Of a stretch of DNA of 64,000 nucleotides, positions 38,301 through 47,002 are shown piece after piece. This DNA comes from Rhabditoides inermis (Eukaryota; Nematoda; Chromadorea; Rhabditida; Rhabditidae), in the NCBI GenBank assembly GCA_963966185.1, contig CAWZYM010000105.1:276001-340000 (forward strand). The letters are read 5' to 3'. Below the pieces are notes generated by a model. That model saw nothing but the letters and a program-made list of their open reading frames with translations, was not told the origin of the DNA and did no database searches. The translations under genes and the position numbers were made by a program. How positions within the stretch are numbered: position 1 is the stretch's first letter; the number at the start of each line of letters is the position of its first letter.

Positions 38301-39891
38301 CCTGAGCGCAGCAGAGGACGACAACCGACACTCCCTCACGAACATTGTCAAGGGACTGCCTGTGTGAGTCGTATCAGTGCTTGTACAATAGCACCGTATG
38401 CGTTTAGCAAGTGGGAGAAGAACGCGCGCAAGGCTCGCTCCCGCACCGACCGCCTCACCTACTTGACCGCTGCCTACAGGGTTAGCATTTTTGAACAATG
38501 ACAAAGCATTAGAGAGGGCGCGCAGCGCCCTCTCTTTTGGCTTAGGATAGGGCTCGCGCCAGAATTTTCAAGAAGCTATATCCAAAAATCATGTTAGCAG
38601 GAATGTGAACTCATCCAATTGTTAGTTAGATTCGCACGGTTCCGTAGGCCAGATCACTAATTGATGGCATCTTTGTATCTCTTCTCTGAAAGAAGTTATG
38701 CGCGATCCCGCGCGCGCATTAGGCGAAAGGCCAGCGCTTCCTTCCTTCCTTCCTTCCTTCCCGTCACGCTGACCGCCGACTTTTTCCAACGTGCACCCAA
38801 CTTGCACCCAAGTGCAGAGCCCCGCCCCTCGCTGCGGGCGGCGGCGAGAGTGCAGATGTCGGGGGTGAAAGACAACGAGAGGAAGAGCGAGCATCTCGTG
38901 CGAGAGGGAGAGAGAGATAAATAGAGACATATATAGAGAGGGAAGAGAGAGAAGAGAGAGAGAAGAAAGAAGAGAGAGAAGAGAGAAGAGAGAGAAGAGA
39001 GAGAAGAGAGAAGAGAGAAGAGAGAAGAGAGAGAAGAGAGAAGAGAGAGAAGAGAGAGAAGAGAGAGAAGAGAGAGAAGAGAGAGAAGAGAGAGAAGAGA
39101 GAGAAGAGAGAGAAGAGAGAGAAGAGAGAGAAGAGAGAGAAGAGAGAGAAGAGAGAGAAGAGAGAGAAGAGAGAGAAGAGAGAGAAGAGAGAGAATCTCG
39201 AAATAAGAGGGAGAGGGAGGGAGAGATAAGGAGGAGAGAGAGGGGAGAGAGGGAGAGATAAAGAGAGACATATATAGAGAGAGAGGAGAGAGAAGAGAGA
39301 AGAGAGAAGAGAGAAGAGAGAAGAGGGAGAAGTAAGAAAAGAGAGAGAACAGAAAGAAGAGAGAAGAGGGAGAAGAGGGAGAAGAGGGAGAAGAGGGAGA
39401 AGAGAGAGAAGAGGGAGAAGAGGGAGAAGAGAGAGAAGAGAGAGAATTTCGAAATACGATTTTTAAACCGTGACGGGAAGGCTATGTATAACACTATATT
39501 TTGGATACATGAGAGATTCTTCCCGCGGTGTGCGGTCGGGTCTTCTCATTTTGCCCCGCCGCCGAATGATCGGTCATAGACAAGAATCTTTCTCGACAAA
39601 CCAGTGAGGCGGCGGGAAGTACTCTCACGTGGAAGTATGACGCGAGGATACTTAATGGCATGGACATGGACACAGACGAAGCTCTACACTCTACATTTCA
39701 ATAATGGTACTCTAATGGTCGAGGAATGATGATCGATCAAGTATCGTGTTCCCGCCACTAATCTCGTCAACTTAAATACCTGTCTTTTCCCGGCGTTAGC
39801 CTATGTTCCTATGTATCTAGCAACTTAGGCTCATATCATCATGATTGTTGTCGTATTCAATTAAATGAGAGAGAGTGAGAAAGAGAGAGAG

Positions 39892-39936
<45 letters not shown>

Positions 39937-39938
39937 TC

Positions 39939-39977
<39 letters not shown>

Positions 39978-41748
39978 GTGTTGAGCTGTCGGATGAGATG
40001 TGCGTGCAGTCGCTGGGCACTCGGTGTCTTCTGTTGAGGAGCGACGCGCTGAACGCCTACTCCCGGGAGACGCTCGCCGAGCAGATACGGGTCGAGAGGG
40101 CCAGGGAGGGTGCGTCTGCGTCGCATCTCTCTCGCTCTCTCTCTGATCTATCTGTCTGTCTGTTTGTCTCTCTCTCTCCTCTTCTCTCTCTGTCTCTGTC
40201 TCTGTATCTCTTATTAGAGAGGGCGCGCAGCGCCCTCTCTTTTGGCTTAGGATAGGGCTCGCGCCAGAATTTTCAAGAAGCTATATCCAAAAATCATGTA
40301 AGCAGGAATGTGAACTCATCCAATTCATGTTAGTTAGATTCACGGTTCCGTAGGCCATATCACTAATTGATGGCATCTTTGTGTCTTTTCTCCGAAAGAA
40401 GTTATGAGCGATCTCGCGCACCCATGAGGTGAGAGGCCAGCGTGTGGGTGGGTGGGTGGGTGGATGTCGTGTCCGGTAACGCTGACTCTCTGCCGAAAGC
40501 GTACTCTCTCGCGTTTTCTGCGCGTGTTCTCCAACTAGCACTTTGAGTGTAGTTCGCCTCGCCGCCGCCAGCGTCTAATTCGCGCCGGGTTCGTTGTTTT
40601 GGGTTCCCATCACTCATCACTATACATTACCAAGAAAAATATAGTTACATATACACGCAACATTGTGCGTCACACCATAAAATGTGTCACATAATAGTTC
40701 TATGCGTACTAATTAACGACAGAGCTTGGGAATCAGAAAGAGAAGAAATTTCTATGAAATTCAACAAAAGCACATATATTATCTGTTAAAAGTACTTGCG
40801 TAAAGATATTGAGTTTGTCTTGACCCAATTCAACAAAAGCGTATGCATAAAACGTTTACAAATACTAACACAAACCTGCGCATAACGGACAGTGGACAGT
40901 GGACACAGAGGAAATATAACAATACAAATGAATAACGTCATACGTCTAGAGAGAGAGAGAGAGAAGACGGAGAGAGAGAAGAGAGGAGAGAGAGAGGGGG
41001 GAAAGAGAGAGGCGCAGGTTTGTTTTAGTATTTGTAAACGTTTTATGCATGCGCTTTTGTTGAATTGGGTCAAGACAAACTCAATATCTTTACGCAAGTA
41101 CTTTTAACAGATAATTCCTTCGATGTGTTGTAGAAGAAGACATGCTACGATGTCGACGTCGGCTCATCGGACGAGGACACGCAGGACGAGGAGATGCTGG
41201 ATGACGGAGCGGGAGACGCCAACATGAGAGAGTGAGTGAGAGAGAGAGAGTGTGAGAGAGAAATAGAGAGAGAGAGAAAGAGAGAGGAAGAGAGAGTGAG
41301 AGATAGGGAGAGAGAGAGGGAGAGAGAGTGAGAGAGTGGGAGAGAGAGGGAGAGAGAGGGAGAGAGAGGGAGAGAGAGGGAGAGAGAGTGAGAGAGAGGG
41401 AGTGATAGAGAGTGAGAGAGAGAAAGAAAGAGAGAGAGAGAGAAAGAAAGAGAGAGGGAGAGAGGAAGAGAGGGAGAGAGAGTGAGAGAAAGAAAAAGAG
41501 AGAGAGAAAGAGAGAGGGAGAGAGAGAGAGGGAGGGAGAGAGAAAGAGAAAGAGAGAGAGAAAGAGCGAGGGAGAAAGAGTGAGAGTGAGGGGGAGAGAG
41601 AAAGAGTGAGAGAGAGTGAGAGAGAGAAAGAGAGAAGGAGAGAGAGTGAGAGAGATAGTGAGAGAGTGAGAGAGAGAAAGAGAGAAGGTGAGAGAGAGAG
41701 AAAGAGAGACTGAGAGTGAGAGAGGGAGAGTGAGAGAGAGAGAGTGAT

Positions 41749-41785
<37 letters not shown>

Positions 41786-42784
41786 AGGAGAGAGTGAGAG
41801 AAAGTGTGAGAGAGAGACCCTGCGTTCTTTAGGCGCCCGCACCAACAGATTGCGCATGACGCGGAGTGGGACTCCTTCCAGCGATTCATGCGAAACTACA
41901 CGAACATCGACAAGCCGCCAAGAGTGAGTAGAGAGAGAGAAGCGAGAGAGAGAGAGAGAAGCGAAAGAGAAGTGAAAGAGAAGCGAGAGAGAGAGAGAGA
42001 GAGAGAGAGAGCCAAGCTATGAAATACATCGCAGGGCACGGATCGGCTTCGCTACGTGCTCGTGAAGGCAGGCGAGCTCGCGCAAGCGCCTTTTGCGATC
42101 ACAAGTGAGTGTGTATAGCGCAGGTACCAGCATTTGCATATGCAAATCCATAATATCACAAGCGGACTCGCTTAAACTTGAACACATGCACCACCCAAAT
42201 AATGCATACATGCGTTCAGAGCGCAACCAGCACAAGAAGGCTGCCAAGCGGGATGTGTGGCCGTCAGCCGGATTTGAAGGCATCGACGGAGCTTTCCTCG
42301 CTGGCCGCCTTCCGTACCGACACCGCTACCGGGAAGTCTACGACAACACGGCTGTCAACGAGAAGGCGCTCTGCGCGGACCTCATGCATCTGATCCGGCA
42401 GGAGCAGATGCTCACCCCCTCGATGCTCTACAAGCTCAAGCAGGGAGTGAGTGCTGCGGCTGTGCACAAGACACATTTCTCACTCTGTTCACAGGCTTTC
42501 GACGACAACGCGCGCGTCGTGCTGCAGTACTTTGCCGCGATGCTGGTGCTCGCCAAGCAGATCCAGCAGCACCTGGGACACAACGGTGCGGGCACTAGTA
42601 TCGCGAGGTTGAATACGCCAATAACTGTGTGCTTACTAGGCGGCTATGCGGACTTCTGGCGTCGCTTCCACATGCGGCAGGCTGCTTTGGAGAATCGGGC
42701 CGAGAAGGTATGCATCTCATATATGCATAGGATGTAGTCGCACTGTTACAGGAGGGTGTAAGGCCGCTCTGCATGTACCTGTGA
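15646..42784 (+). CDS. Ulp1/SENP-like (C48) cysteine protease-domain gene, about 19 exons
   Basis: Exons: 15646-15707 (ATG at 15672), 34226-34294, 36691-36912, 37037-37120, 37163-37249, 37291-37421, 37465-37525, 37859-37951, 38137-38207, 38256-38363, 38408-38480, about 39972-40109, about 41134-41231, 41833-41923, 42035-42104, 42220-42446, 42495-42585, 42640-42707 and 42752-42784. Phases agree throughout except at the junction of the exons near 40109 and 41134. The core has the C48 order: His in NHWLF, Asp in FYNSD, Gln in FPQQ, Cys in GYSCGFF. The family cleaves SUMO/Ubl isopeptide or precursor bonds in nucleus or cytosol. Upstream is an Ala/Pro-rich linker; downstream is an acidic SSDEDTQDEE stretch and an unrecognised helical region (LMHLIRQEQMLTPSMLYKL). 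Intron 1 is 18.5 kb of satellite. The two first exons are the least certain. A transposon-derived protease is possible, but the intron density favours a host gene. Confidence 0.55.
15716..24546 (+). repeat. Giant pyrimidine-rich satellite, block 1 (72-75-bp unit, roughly 120 copies)
   Basis: Each unit contains CCCCGCTGCCGCGCCTCTCA, CCCTGCATCTGCCTCTTCC, then a variable CTCTCC tract and CACTCTGTCT. Lengths of 72, 74 and 75 bp come from the variable tract. The plus strand lacks TAA, TAG and TGA, so all three frames stay open for thousands of codons; the proteins are artefacts. Variants such as TCCCACGCTG (about 16062 and 19240) and GCTGCCGCTTCTC (about 17771, 20711 and 22619) show higher-order duplication. 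The block lies in the inferred first intron of the protease gene. Confidence 0.97.
24547..26519 (+). mobile_element. 5'-truncated CR1-like LINE inserted in the satellite
   Basis: The insert interrupts a unit between TCTCTTA and CCTCTCTC, with CTTA at both edges (24543-24546 and 26520-26523), a likely short target duplication. It starts with (TA)n, carries the 3' part of an ORF2 and ends coding at 26128. An AATAAATAAATAAT tail follows. About 270 bp of further non-satellite sequence to 26519 do not look like LINE tail, so the insert may be composite. Confidence 0.8.
24580..26128 (+). pseudogene. CR1-type reverse transcriptase, N-terminally truncated
   Basis: About 510 residues are readable without a stop. 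They include the RT blocks NYRPISLTSSLGKCMER, YIDFAKAFDSVS, SGVPQGSVLGPLLF with FINDLPD, the catalytic FADDVKIL, and the thumb/C-terminal LEYATEIYSP. This is the RNA-directed DNA polymerase of a non-LTR element, which would prime on nicked chromosomal DNA. The apurinic-like endonuclease and ORF1 are missing, as expected of 5' truncation, so the copy is immobile. The intact frame suggests a recent insertion. The frame is continuous with one open satellite frame upstream; that is fortuitous. Block order and motif wording fit the CR1/Rex group better than RTE or R2. Confidence 0.85.
26520..34170 (+). repeat. Giant pyrimidine-rich satellite, block 2 (roughly 100 copies)
   Basis: Same unit family as block 1. 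The 75-bp form with CTCTCTCCCCTCTCACACTC is common here. Variants such as CACTCACTCTATCTC (about 27060, 29130, 32155, also 23975 in block 1) recur at intervals. AG occurs in only two units that I found, as CTGCAGCG near 27379 and 31437. The block ends about 55 bp before the acceptor at 34225. Confidence 0.97.
34295..34856. other. Intronic sequence without recognised features
   Basis: Lies between the exons ending 34294 and starting 36691. Mixed composition, no convincing frame or repeat until the 52-bp direct repeat. Confidence 0.4.
34857..34907 (+). repeat. 52-bp direct repeat, left copy
   Basis: CTTTAGAAAACCGACATAGT followed by AAGCAAACTGTGAAACTTTT and TAGATAGATAGA. The same sequence occurs at about 36496-36547, and the two copies flank the inverted Helitron. 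Confidence 0.9.
34908..36494 (-). mobile_element. Inverted, 5'-truncated Helitron copy
   Basis: On the minus strand it ends in the same GGCGCGC-type hairpin and CTAG|T as the 8607-12708 element. It contains satellite motifs (CTGCAGTAGTCACTGCGACT, CTAGAGACAGTACTATGG) at 35400-35815 and about 620 bp of the body at 35876-36494. It stops inside the body at GATCGATCTGAAACTT, so the 5' end is missing. (CT)n runs lie at 35220-35375. Confidence 0.7.
36496..36547 (+). repeat. 52-bp direct repeat, right copy
   Basis: Right-hand partner of 34857-34907, directly abutting the truncated end of the inverted Helitron. Confidence 0.9.
37560..37825. repeat. GA-rich intronic tract
   Basis: Purine-rich GAGAGAGGG and AGACAGAC repeats, with GCATTGGAAGA occurring twice, inside the intron before the exon at 37859. 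Confidence 0.7.
38509..38720 (-). mobile_element. Helitron-like element end, copy 1 of an approximately 200-bp repeat
   Basis: The minus strand ends with hairpin GAGAGGGCGC...GCGCCCTCTC and CTAA|T. The following 200 bp (GCCAGAATTTTCAAGAAGCT, CATCCAATT, ATTGATGGCATCTTTG) recur at 40214-40440. Confidence 0.5.
38930..39445 (+). repeat. Purine-rich (AGAGAGAAG)n satellite
   Basis: About 510 bp almost entirely of A and G, with a clean 9-bp period between about 39040 and 39190. It lies in an intron of the protease gene. Ser/Leu-rich reverse frames are artefacts. Confidence 0.95.
39446..39860. other. Intronic unique sequence
   Basis: No repeat or exon recognised between the purine-rich satellite and the next GA microsatellite. 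Confidence 0.4.
39866..39973 (+). repeat. (GA)n microsatellite directly before an exon
   Basis: GAGAGA runs up to the likely acceptor of the exon near 39972, so the acceptor sits in a purine-rich rather than pyrimidine-rich context. Confidence 0.85.
40214..40440 (-). mobile_element. Helitron-like element end, copy 2
   Basis: Same hairpin, CTAA|T terminus and body as 38509-38720, with small indels. Confidence 0.5.
40465..40605. repeat. 140-bp dispersed repeat (also 45573-45720)
   Basis: GTCGTGTCCGGTAACGCTGA, CTCTGCCGAAAGCGTACTCT and GCCGCCGCCAGCGTCTAATT occur in both places with about 90 percent identity by eye. Confidence 0.8.
40778..41115. mobile_element. Fold-back MITE next to an exon acceptor
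   Basis: The arms at 40778-40885 and 41010-41115 are inverted copies ending ATTATCTGTTAAAAGTACTT. The loop is GA-rich. It ends about 18 bp before the acceptor at 41133. Confidence 0.85.
41221..41815 (+). repeat. Purine-rich GAGAGAGTGAGA tract
   Basis: About 600 bp of GA-type repeats with scattered T, filling the intron after the exon at 41134-41231. A shorter tract at 41930-42012 fills the next intron. Confidence 0.95.
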
Positions 42785-43377
42785 TGGGAAGGTGCGGTCT
42801 CGTGGCGGAGCCAAGCGCAACTCCAGAACCTTCCAACTCACGCCCAGACCCCTACATCCCTCTCTACATGTCGTAGTGTTGCCACCACCCTTCATTGCCA
42901 CCATCACACGCTATTCTCTCCCACGATATCAGTCTAGTTGATTCGAGATAAATATTCTGGTTCTGATATGACTCTAGATGTCACCAACTACAAACTTGTC
43001 AATCTAACCAGCCGATCTAGTTTCCCAGCTTTAAATCACTACATAGAATTGAACTGCACTGAAGCTAATAACAGATGAGAGATAGAGAGCGCTATACATC
43101 TACTAGTTGCAAACATAATAAAACACGGAAAAGCGAACCGAAAAAAGTGAACGAGTTGAGTAAAAAGCAATGGAGAGATGGAGAGATGGAGCGATGATAG
43201 ATGATAGATGAGAAGACTAATAATAAACTCTGCCAGAATAGGCGGGTAAAACAAAATAACCCACCTCTTAAAGTATATGCGGGAGTTGAAAGGGAGAGAC
43301 GGGACGGGAACTAGAGCGTGCAGGGTGCGAGCCGCATGATGCTGAAAAAGTGTTGTTGTTAATATTTTTGGCAACCT
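42785..43377. other. Spacer after the terminal exon
   Basis: An alternative frame from the last exon runs to a TAG near 42875. A GATTCGAGATAAATATTCTG word at about 42939 also occurs at 63402 and looks like a LINE tail. Otherwise AT-rich and featureless. Confidence 0.4.
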
Positions 43378-43950
43378 GGAAAGTTCAGCCGTACAGCCGT
43401 TGCCGTACAGACGCAAAAAGTACAGCACATGACGTCATGTGGTGTACTGGTGTACTTTTTCGAAAATAATCTAGAAAAATGCGAGCAACCCCAATATCGG
43501 CGCCCGTATTTTTGCAGCGGCACCGGGCGCACTGTATTTTTGAAAACTCTAAAATCATAAAGTAAAAAAGTATTTTAAATACTTTTTGAACACTCGCGCT
43601 CATTCGTTAATTGCGCACGCATCACAATGTGTTTTGTGTTGCAAGTGAATTATATATATTTTTTTTTGTTTAGCCGGTTGAATCCGGGGTCCTCCTAGTC
43701 GAGAACAAGACAGGGTTCTTGGATTACGACGACGTCAGCAGAGGTAGTTGGGTTGGTTGGCGTCGGACGTCTTGAATTCCGTTCTTGAGTCCGTAGATGG
43801 TGCTGTGACGCCTTCTGGCTGCCATGAGAGTGGATTGCCACACCACAGGGGCTTGGTGAATTTCGCAAGAATGGTTGACTCCGAGGGGGATCGAACCAGC
43901 GACCGTGAAATTGAGAGACGAACGCTCTATCCACTGAGCCGCGCCCCCGG

Positions 43951-44009
<59 letters not shown>

Positions 44010-44937
44010 CTTTTAAAAGGACTTCCGTAAGAGAAGAGTTTGTGTTACTCAACGTAATGCAACAAAAGCTCATGCATTTTATCAATCGAAATAGTAAACA
44101 AACCTGCTCTTTCTGCAATAAAAACTAATGCGAGCAAATGTTGTATGTCGGGAAATTGATTTCGGTATCCGATCGACTATATATAACTTGTTGAACTATT
44201 GGAGCAGGTTTGTGTACTATTTCGATTGATAAAATGCATGAGCTTTTGTTGCATTACGTTGAGTAACACAAACTCTTCTCTTACGGAAGTCCTTTTAAAA
44301 GATAATGAATGTACTTTTATTGGATTTCATATAAATCTATCTACATTAACATGAACCACAAAACATTTTTTTTAAAAGAAATCCAACAGTTCACTCACTT
44401 GTTGAGTCCAAAAATTGTATAAAATTTGCAAAAAAGAGTTTAGGTAATGCTGATGGGAAAATTTACAATTCCAATGTCATTTATATGTAAAATCATATAT
44501 TACAAAAGGTTTGCCGCCAGCCGGAACCGAACTCGAGCCATGTGTCTCAACGGGCGCAATCGCTAACCACAACACTACTGTGCGCACGGCAGAGCACGCG
44601 ATCTAAACGATATCAGTGCAATCCACAGGCAGTGCGGATTGTGCACCTCCTGTCTGCTGGGGGCAGCCAGTGCGCGCCACCCCCCCCCCCCCCTAGAAAA
44701 CGTTCAGTACACGGGGGATTGCCTGCCCCTCAGGGGGCGCGCGCGCGTATCTCGCTTCCTACAACAGCTAGCGTTACCAAAATCGAAACTTAACCATTTT
44801 CTAACATCCTGATAACATCTATCAGCATCACATTGTTCTCGTAAAGATTCTAAGGAACCTTTCGTTCAATCGCCTTTTGCCGATTCTAGCGCGCGACTAG
44901 GGTTAACACAAACCAACCAGCGCTGCCGCGCTGGTTG

Positions 44938-44938
<1 letters not shown>
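43378..44938 (+). repeat. 1.6-kb duplicated segment, copy 2
   Basis: Near-identical to 13672-15290 and in the same orientation. It includes SINE heads at 43880-43952 and 44515-44600, (TA)n at 43953-44005 and a fold-back element at 44005-44306. A poly-C expansion (about 44681-44693) is specific to this copy. Confidence 0.9.
44005..44306. mobile_element. Fold-back MITE
   Basis: ATTATCTTTTAAAAGGACTT with its inverse at 44306. This is the cleanest copy of the family, since its left arm lacks the insertions seen at 14311. Confidence 0.85.

Positions 44939-44988
<50 letters not shown>
44938..44988. repeat. (TA)n microsatellite
   Basis: Uninterrupted TA run at the right edge of the duplicated segment. 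Confidence 0.95.
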
Positions 44989-44996
<8 letters not shown>

Positions 44997-45159
44997 AACT
45001 TTCCCTGCAAAATATCCGCATATTTCCGGGTCGCAAGGAAATTCGACTTTGACTCGCTACGGCCTGGCCGTAGTGTCATTCATTTGTTCACTGAACGGTG
45101 AATCCAGACGCACGCTATGCATGAGTTTCACGTCGCGTTTGACTCCAGCGATTTAACAA

Positions 45160-45245
45160 AACTTTGTGGCCGTCAGAGGAATTCAACCTGCGACCACTTG
45201 AGCTCTGTGCTCGCTCACTATCCACTACGCTATGAGACCATGTTC
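45160..45245 (-). mobile_element. tRNA-derived SINE head, third family
   Basis: The minus strand has A-box-like TAGCGTAGTGGATAGTGAG and B-box-like GCAGGTTGAATTCCTC. The B box departs from consensus and the stems do not close. Confidence 0.5.
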
Positions 45246-45572
45246 TACAGAGCTTAGAAACAGACAAAAATGATGGCTTGAAGAACATGGGAGAGTGTCT
45301 GTTTTGCGTTGTGATGCGTGCGCAACCAACGAATGAGTTATGAGTTATGAGTTTTCTATGAGTTTTATGAAGTTATACTTTTTTTGTTTTATGAAGTTAT
45401 ACTTTTTAACTTTATAATTTTTTAACTTTAACTTTATAATTTTTTTATAAAGAATTTTTAAAAATACAGTGCGCCGAAAAAAAAACGTAGAAGATCGGTT
45501 TGACCAATCATAGCGGCGCCGTAAGTCTATGCGGCGCCGCTGCAAAAATACGGGCGCCGATGTTGGGGTTGC

Positions 45573-45720
45573 TGGAAGTCGTGTCCGGTAACTCTGACTC
45601 TCTGCCGAAAGCGTACTCTATCGCGTTTTCTGCGCGTGTTCTCCAACTCGCACTTTGAGTATAGTTCACCCCGCCGCCGCCAGCGTCTAATTCGCGCCGG
45701 ATTTGCGTTGTTTTGGGTCC
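45573..45720. repeat. 140-bp dispersed repeat, copy 2
   Basis: Partner of 40465-40605. Confidence 0.8.
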
Positions 45721-46125
45721 GCCAACTATAACCAGGAGAAAGAGTGCAGTAGGCGCGACTACGAACGGTAGTGAGAAAATATGTGGGGAAAAACGTTTTG
45801 TGAAACGTAACGGCGATCCGAAACGTAACGTGTGATCTGTGGTACATGAGAGTAAGAAGAGAGAGAGAACGGCCGAGAGTTTGTTAGTTGTTATTTGTAA
45901 ACGTTGATAGAAAAGCAGAATGATATAAAGAGACAGAGAGAGAATGGCAGAAAGTGAGAGTGAGAGAGAGAACAGTGAAAGAGAGAGAAAAAAACAGGGA
46001 AAGAGAGAGAAGCGACAAAGAGAAGAAGAGAACAGAGGGAGTGAGAGATAGTACTTTTGATATAGTCCAGATGAATACTCATAATTCAGCACATATTCAA
46101 AATTTCTATGAAATTTAACAAAAGC

Positions 46126-46330
46126 ACATATATTTTATTTGAAAAGTAATTGCGTCAACAGATGAACTTTGTCTTATCCCAATGCTACAAAAGCACATGC
46201 ATAAAGCGTTTACAAATACTAACACAAACCTGCGCATTCGGGAAAGTTCTGTTGATACTAACCAGTGAACACAAATAGGAGAGGTAAGAGTTGAAGAGAG
46301 GAGAGAGAGGTGCAGGTTTGTGAAGCGGCA
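46126..46330. mobile_element. Degraded fold-back relic
   Basis: The left arm (AAGCACATGCATAAAGCGTTT, ACACAAACCTGCGCATTCGG) matches the 40778 element. The right arm is reduced to a short GGTGCAGGTTTGTG. Confidence 0.5.
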
Positions 46331-46339
46331 GTCGTTGAG

Positions 46340-46790
46340 GTAAGACATCTACTATGATACAGCGAAATAAGAGAGAAGGATTTACAAACTCGCACGTTCC
46401 AAACGCGCTCTTGATAGACTAAATCTGGGAAGAACGAGTTTGGGAGCACCGAGCCTATCAGTCACAAAGAGGAAGAAACTAGATGCGTCAACCTCCACGA
46501 AGCCATAAAACGCCTTGTAGAGCATCACGATGTTGTTGATCTGACGACGCTTCGTAGTTTTGCACGCGCTCGAGTAGCACGATAGATGCCTTGTCCGATG
46601 GGTTGAACACGCACGTACCGTACTCCAGGAGTGGCCTCACGTAAGTAAGTAGTGTAAATGTTGATAAGCATTTCAGTGGAGACGACCGAACGAAGGATGG
46701 TGTAAAAATCGTCTCTGTATTGTTCTAATTTTAGTAAATGTTCATTTGGAATGAGAATATTAGTGGCGGATGAGATATTAGAATATATCA
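46340..46790 (-). pseudogene. CR1-like LINE ORF2 3' fragment
   Basis: A minus-strand reading in two frames gives YVRPLLEYGTCVFNPSDKA, then LLERVQNYEASS and LGAPKLVLPRFSLSRARL. These correspond to the conserved C-terminal part of non-LTR ORF2 after the reverse transcriptase. The frame is broken at least once, and the polymerase core is absent. It is more diverged than the copy at 24.6 kb. Confidence 0.6.
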
Positions 46791-47002
46791 ATTAAACCCA
46801 TTTCAAAATTGGCGCCGATAGAGTCCCTCTAGCCATCAGCGCTCTCGCTTTTTGCACTATGAGCCCTCTGCGACTCTGCCCGGTTTCACTCACTCTCGCA
46901 TAAATGTTATTATATTTCTATTTCCTTTCGTTGTTTTATATATAAATATATATGTTTTTTTCTGTAATCAGATATTTATATTATTCATTGTTTTAATTCA
47001 AG

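Noticed and set aside
38622..39494. 290-codon Ser/Leu-rich minus-strand frame
   Set aside because: It is the reverse reading of the (AGAGAGAAG)n satellite.
41090..41889. 240-255-codon Ser/Leu-rich minus-strand frames
   Set aside because: They are reverse readings of the GA-type intronic tract between two plus-strand exons.
6043..45245. Functional tRNA genes at the A/B-box loci
   Set aside because: Acceptor and anticodon stems do not pair acceptably, and the loci lie in repeated segments, so they are SINE heads.
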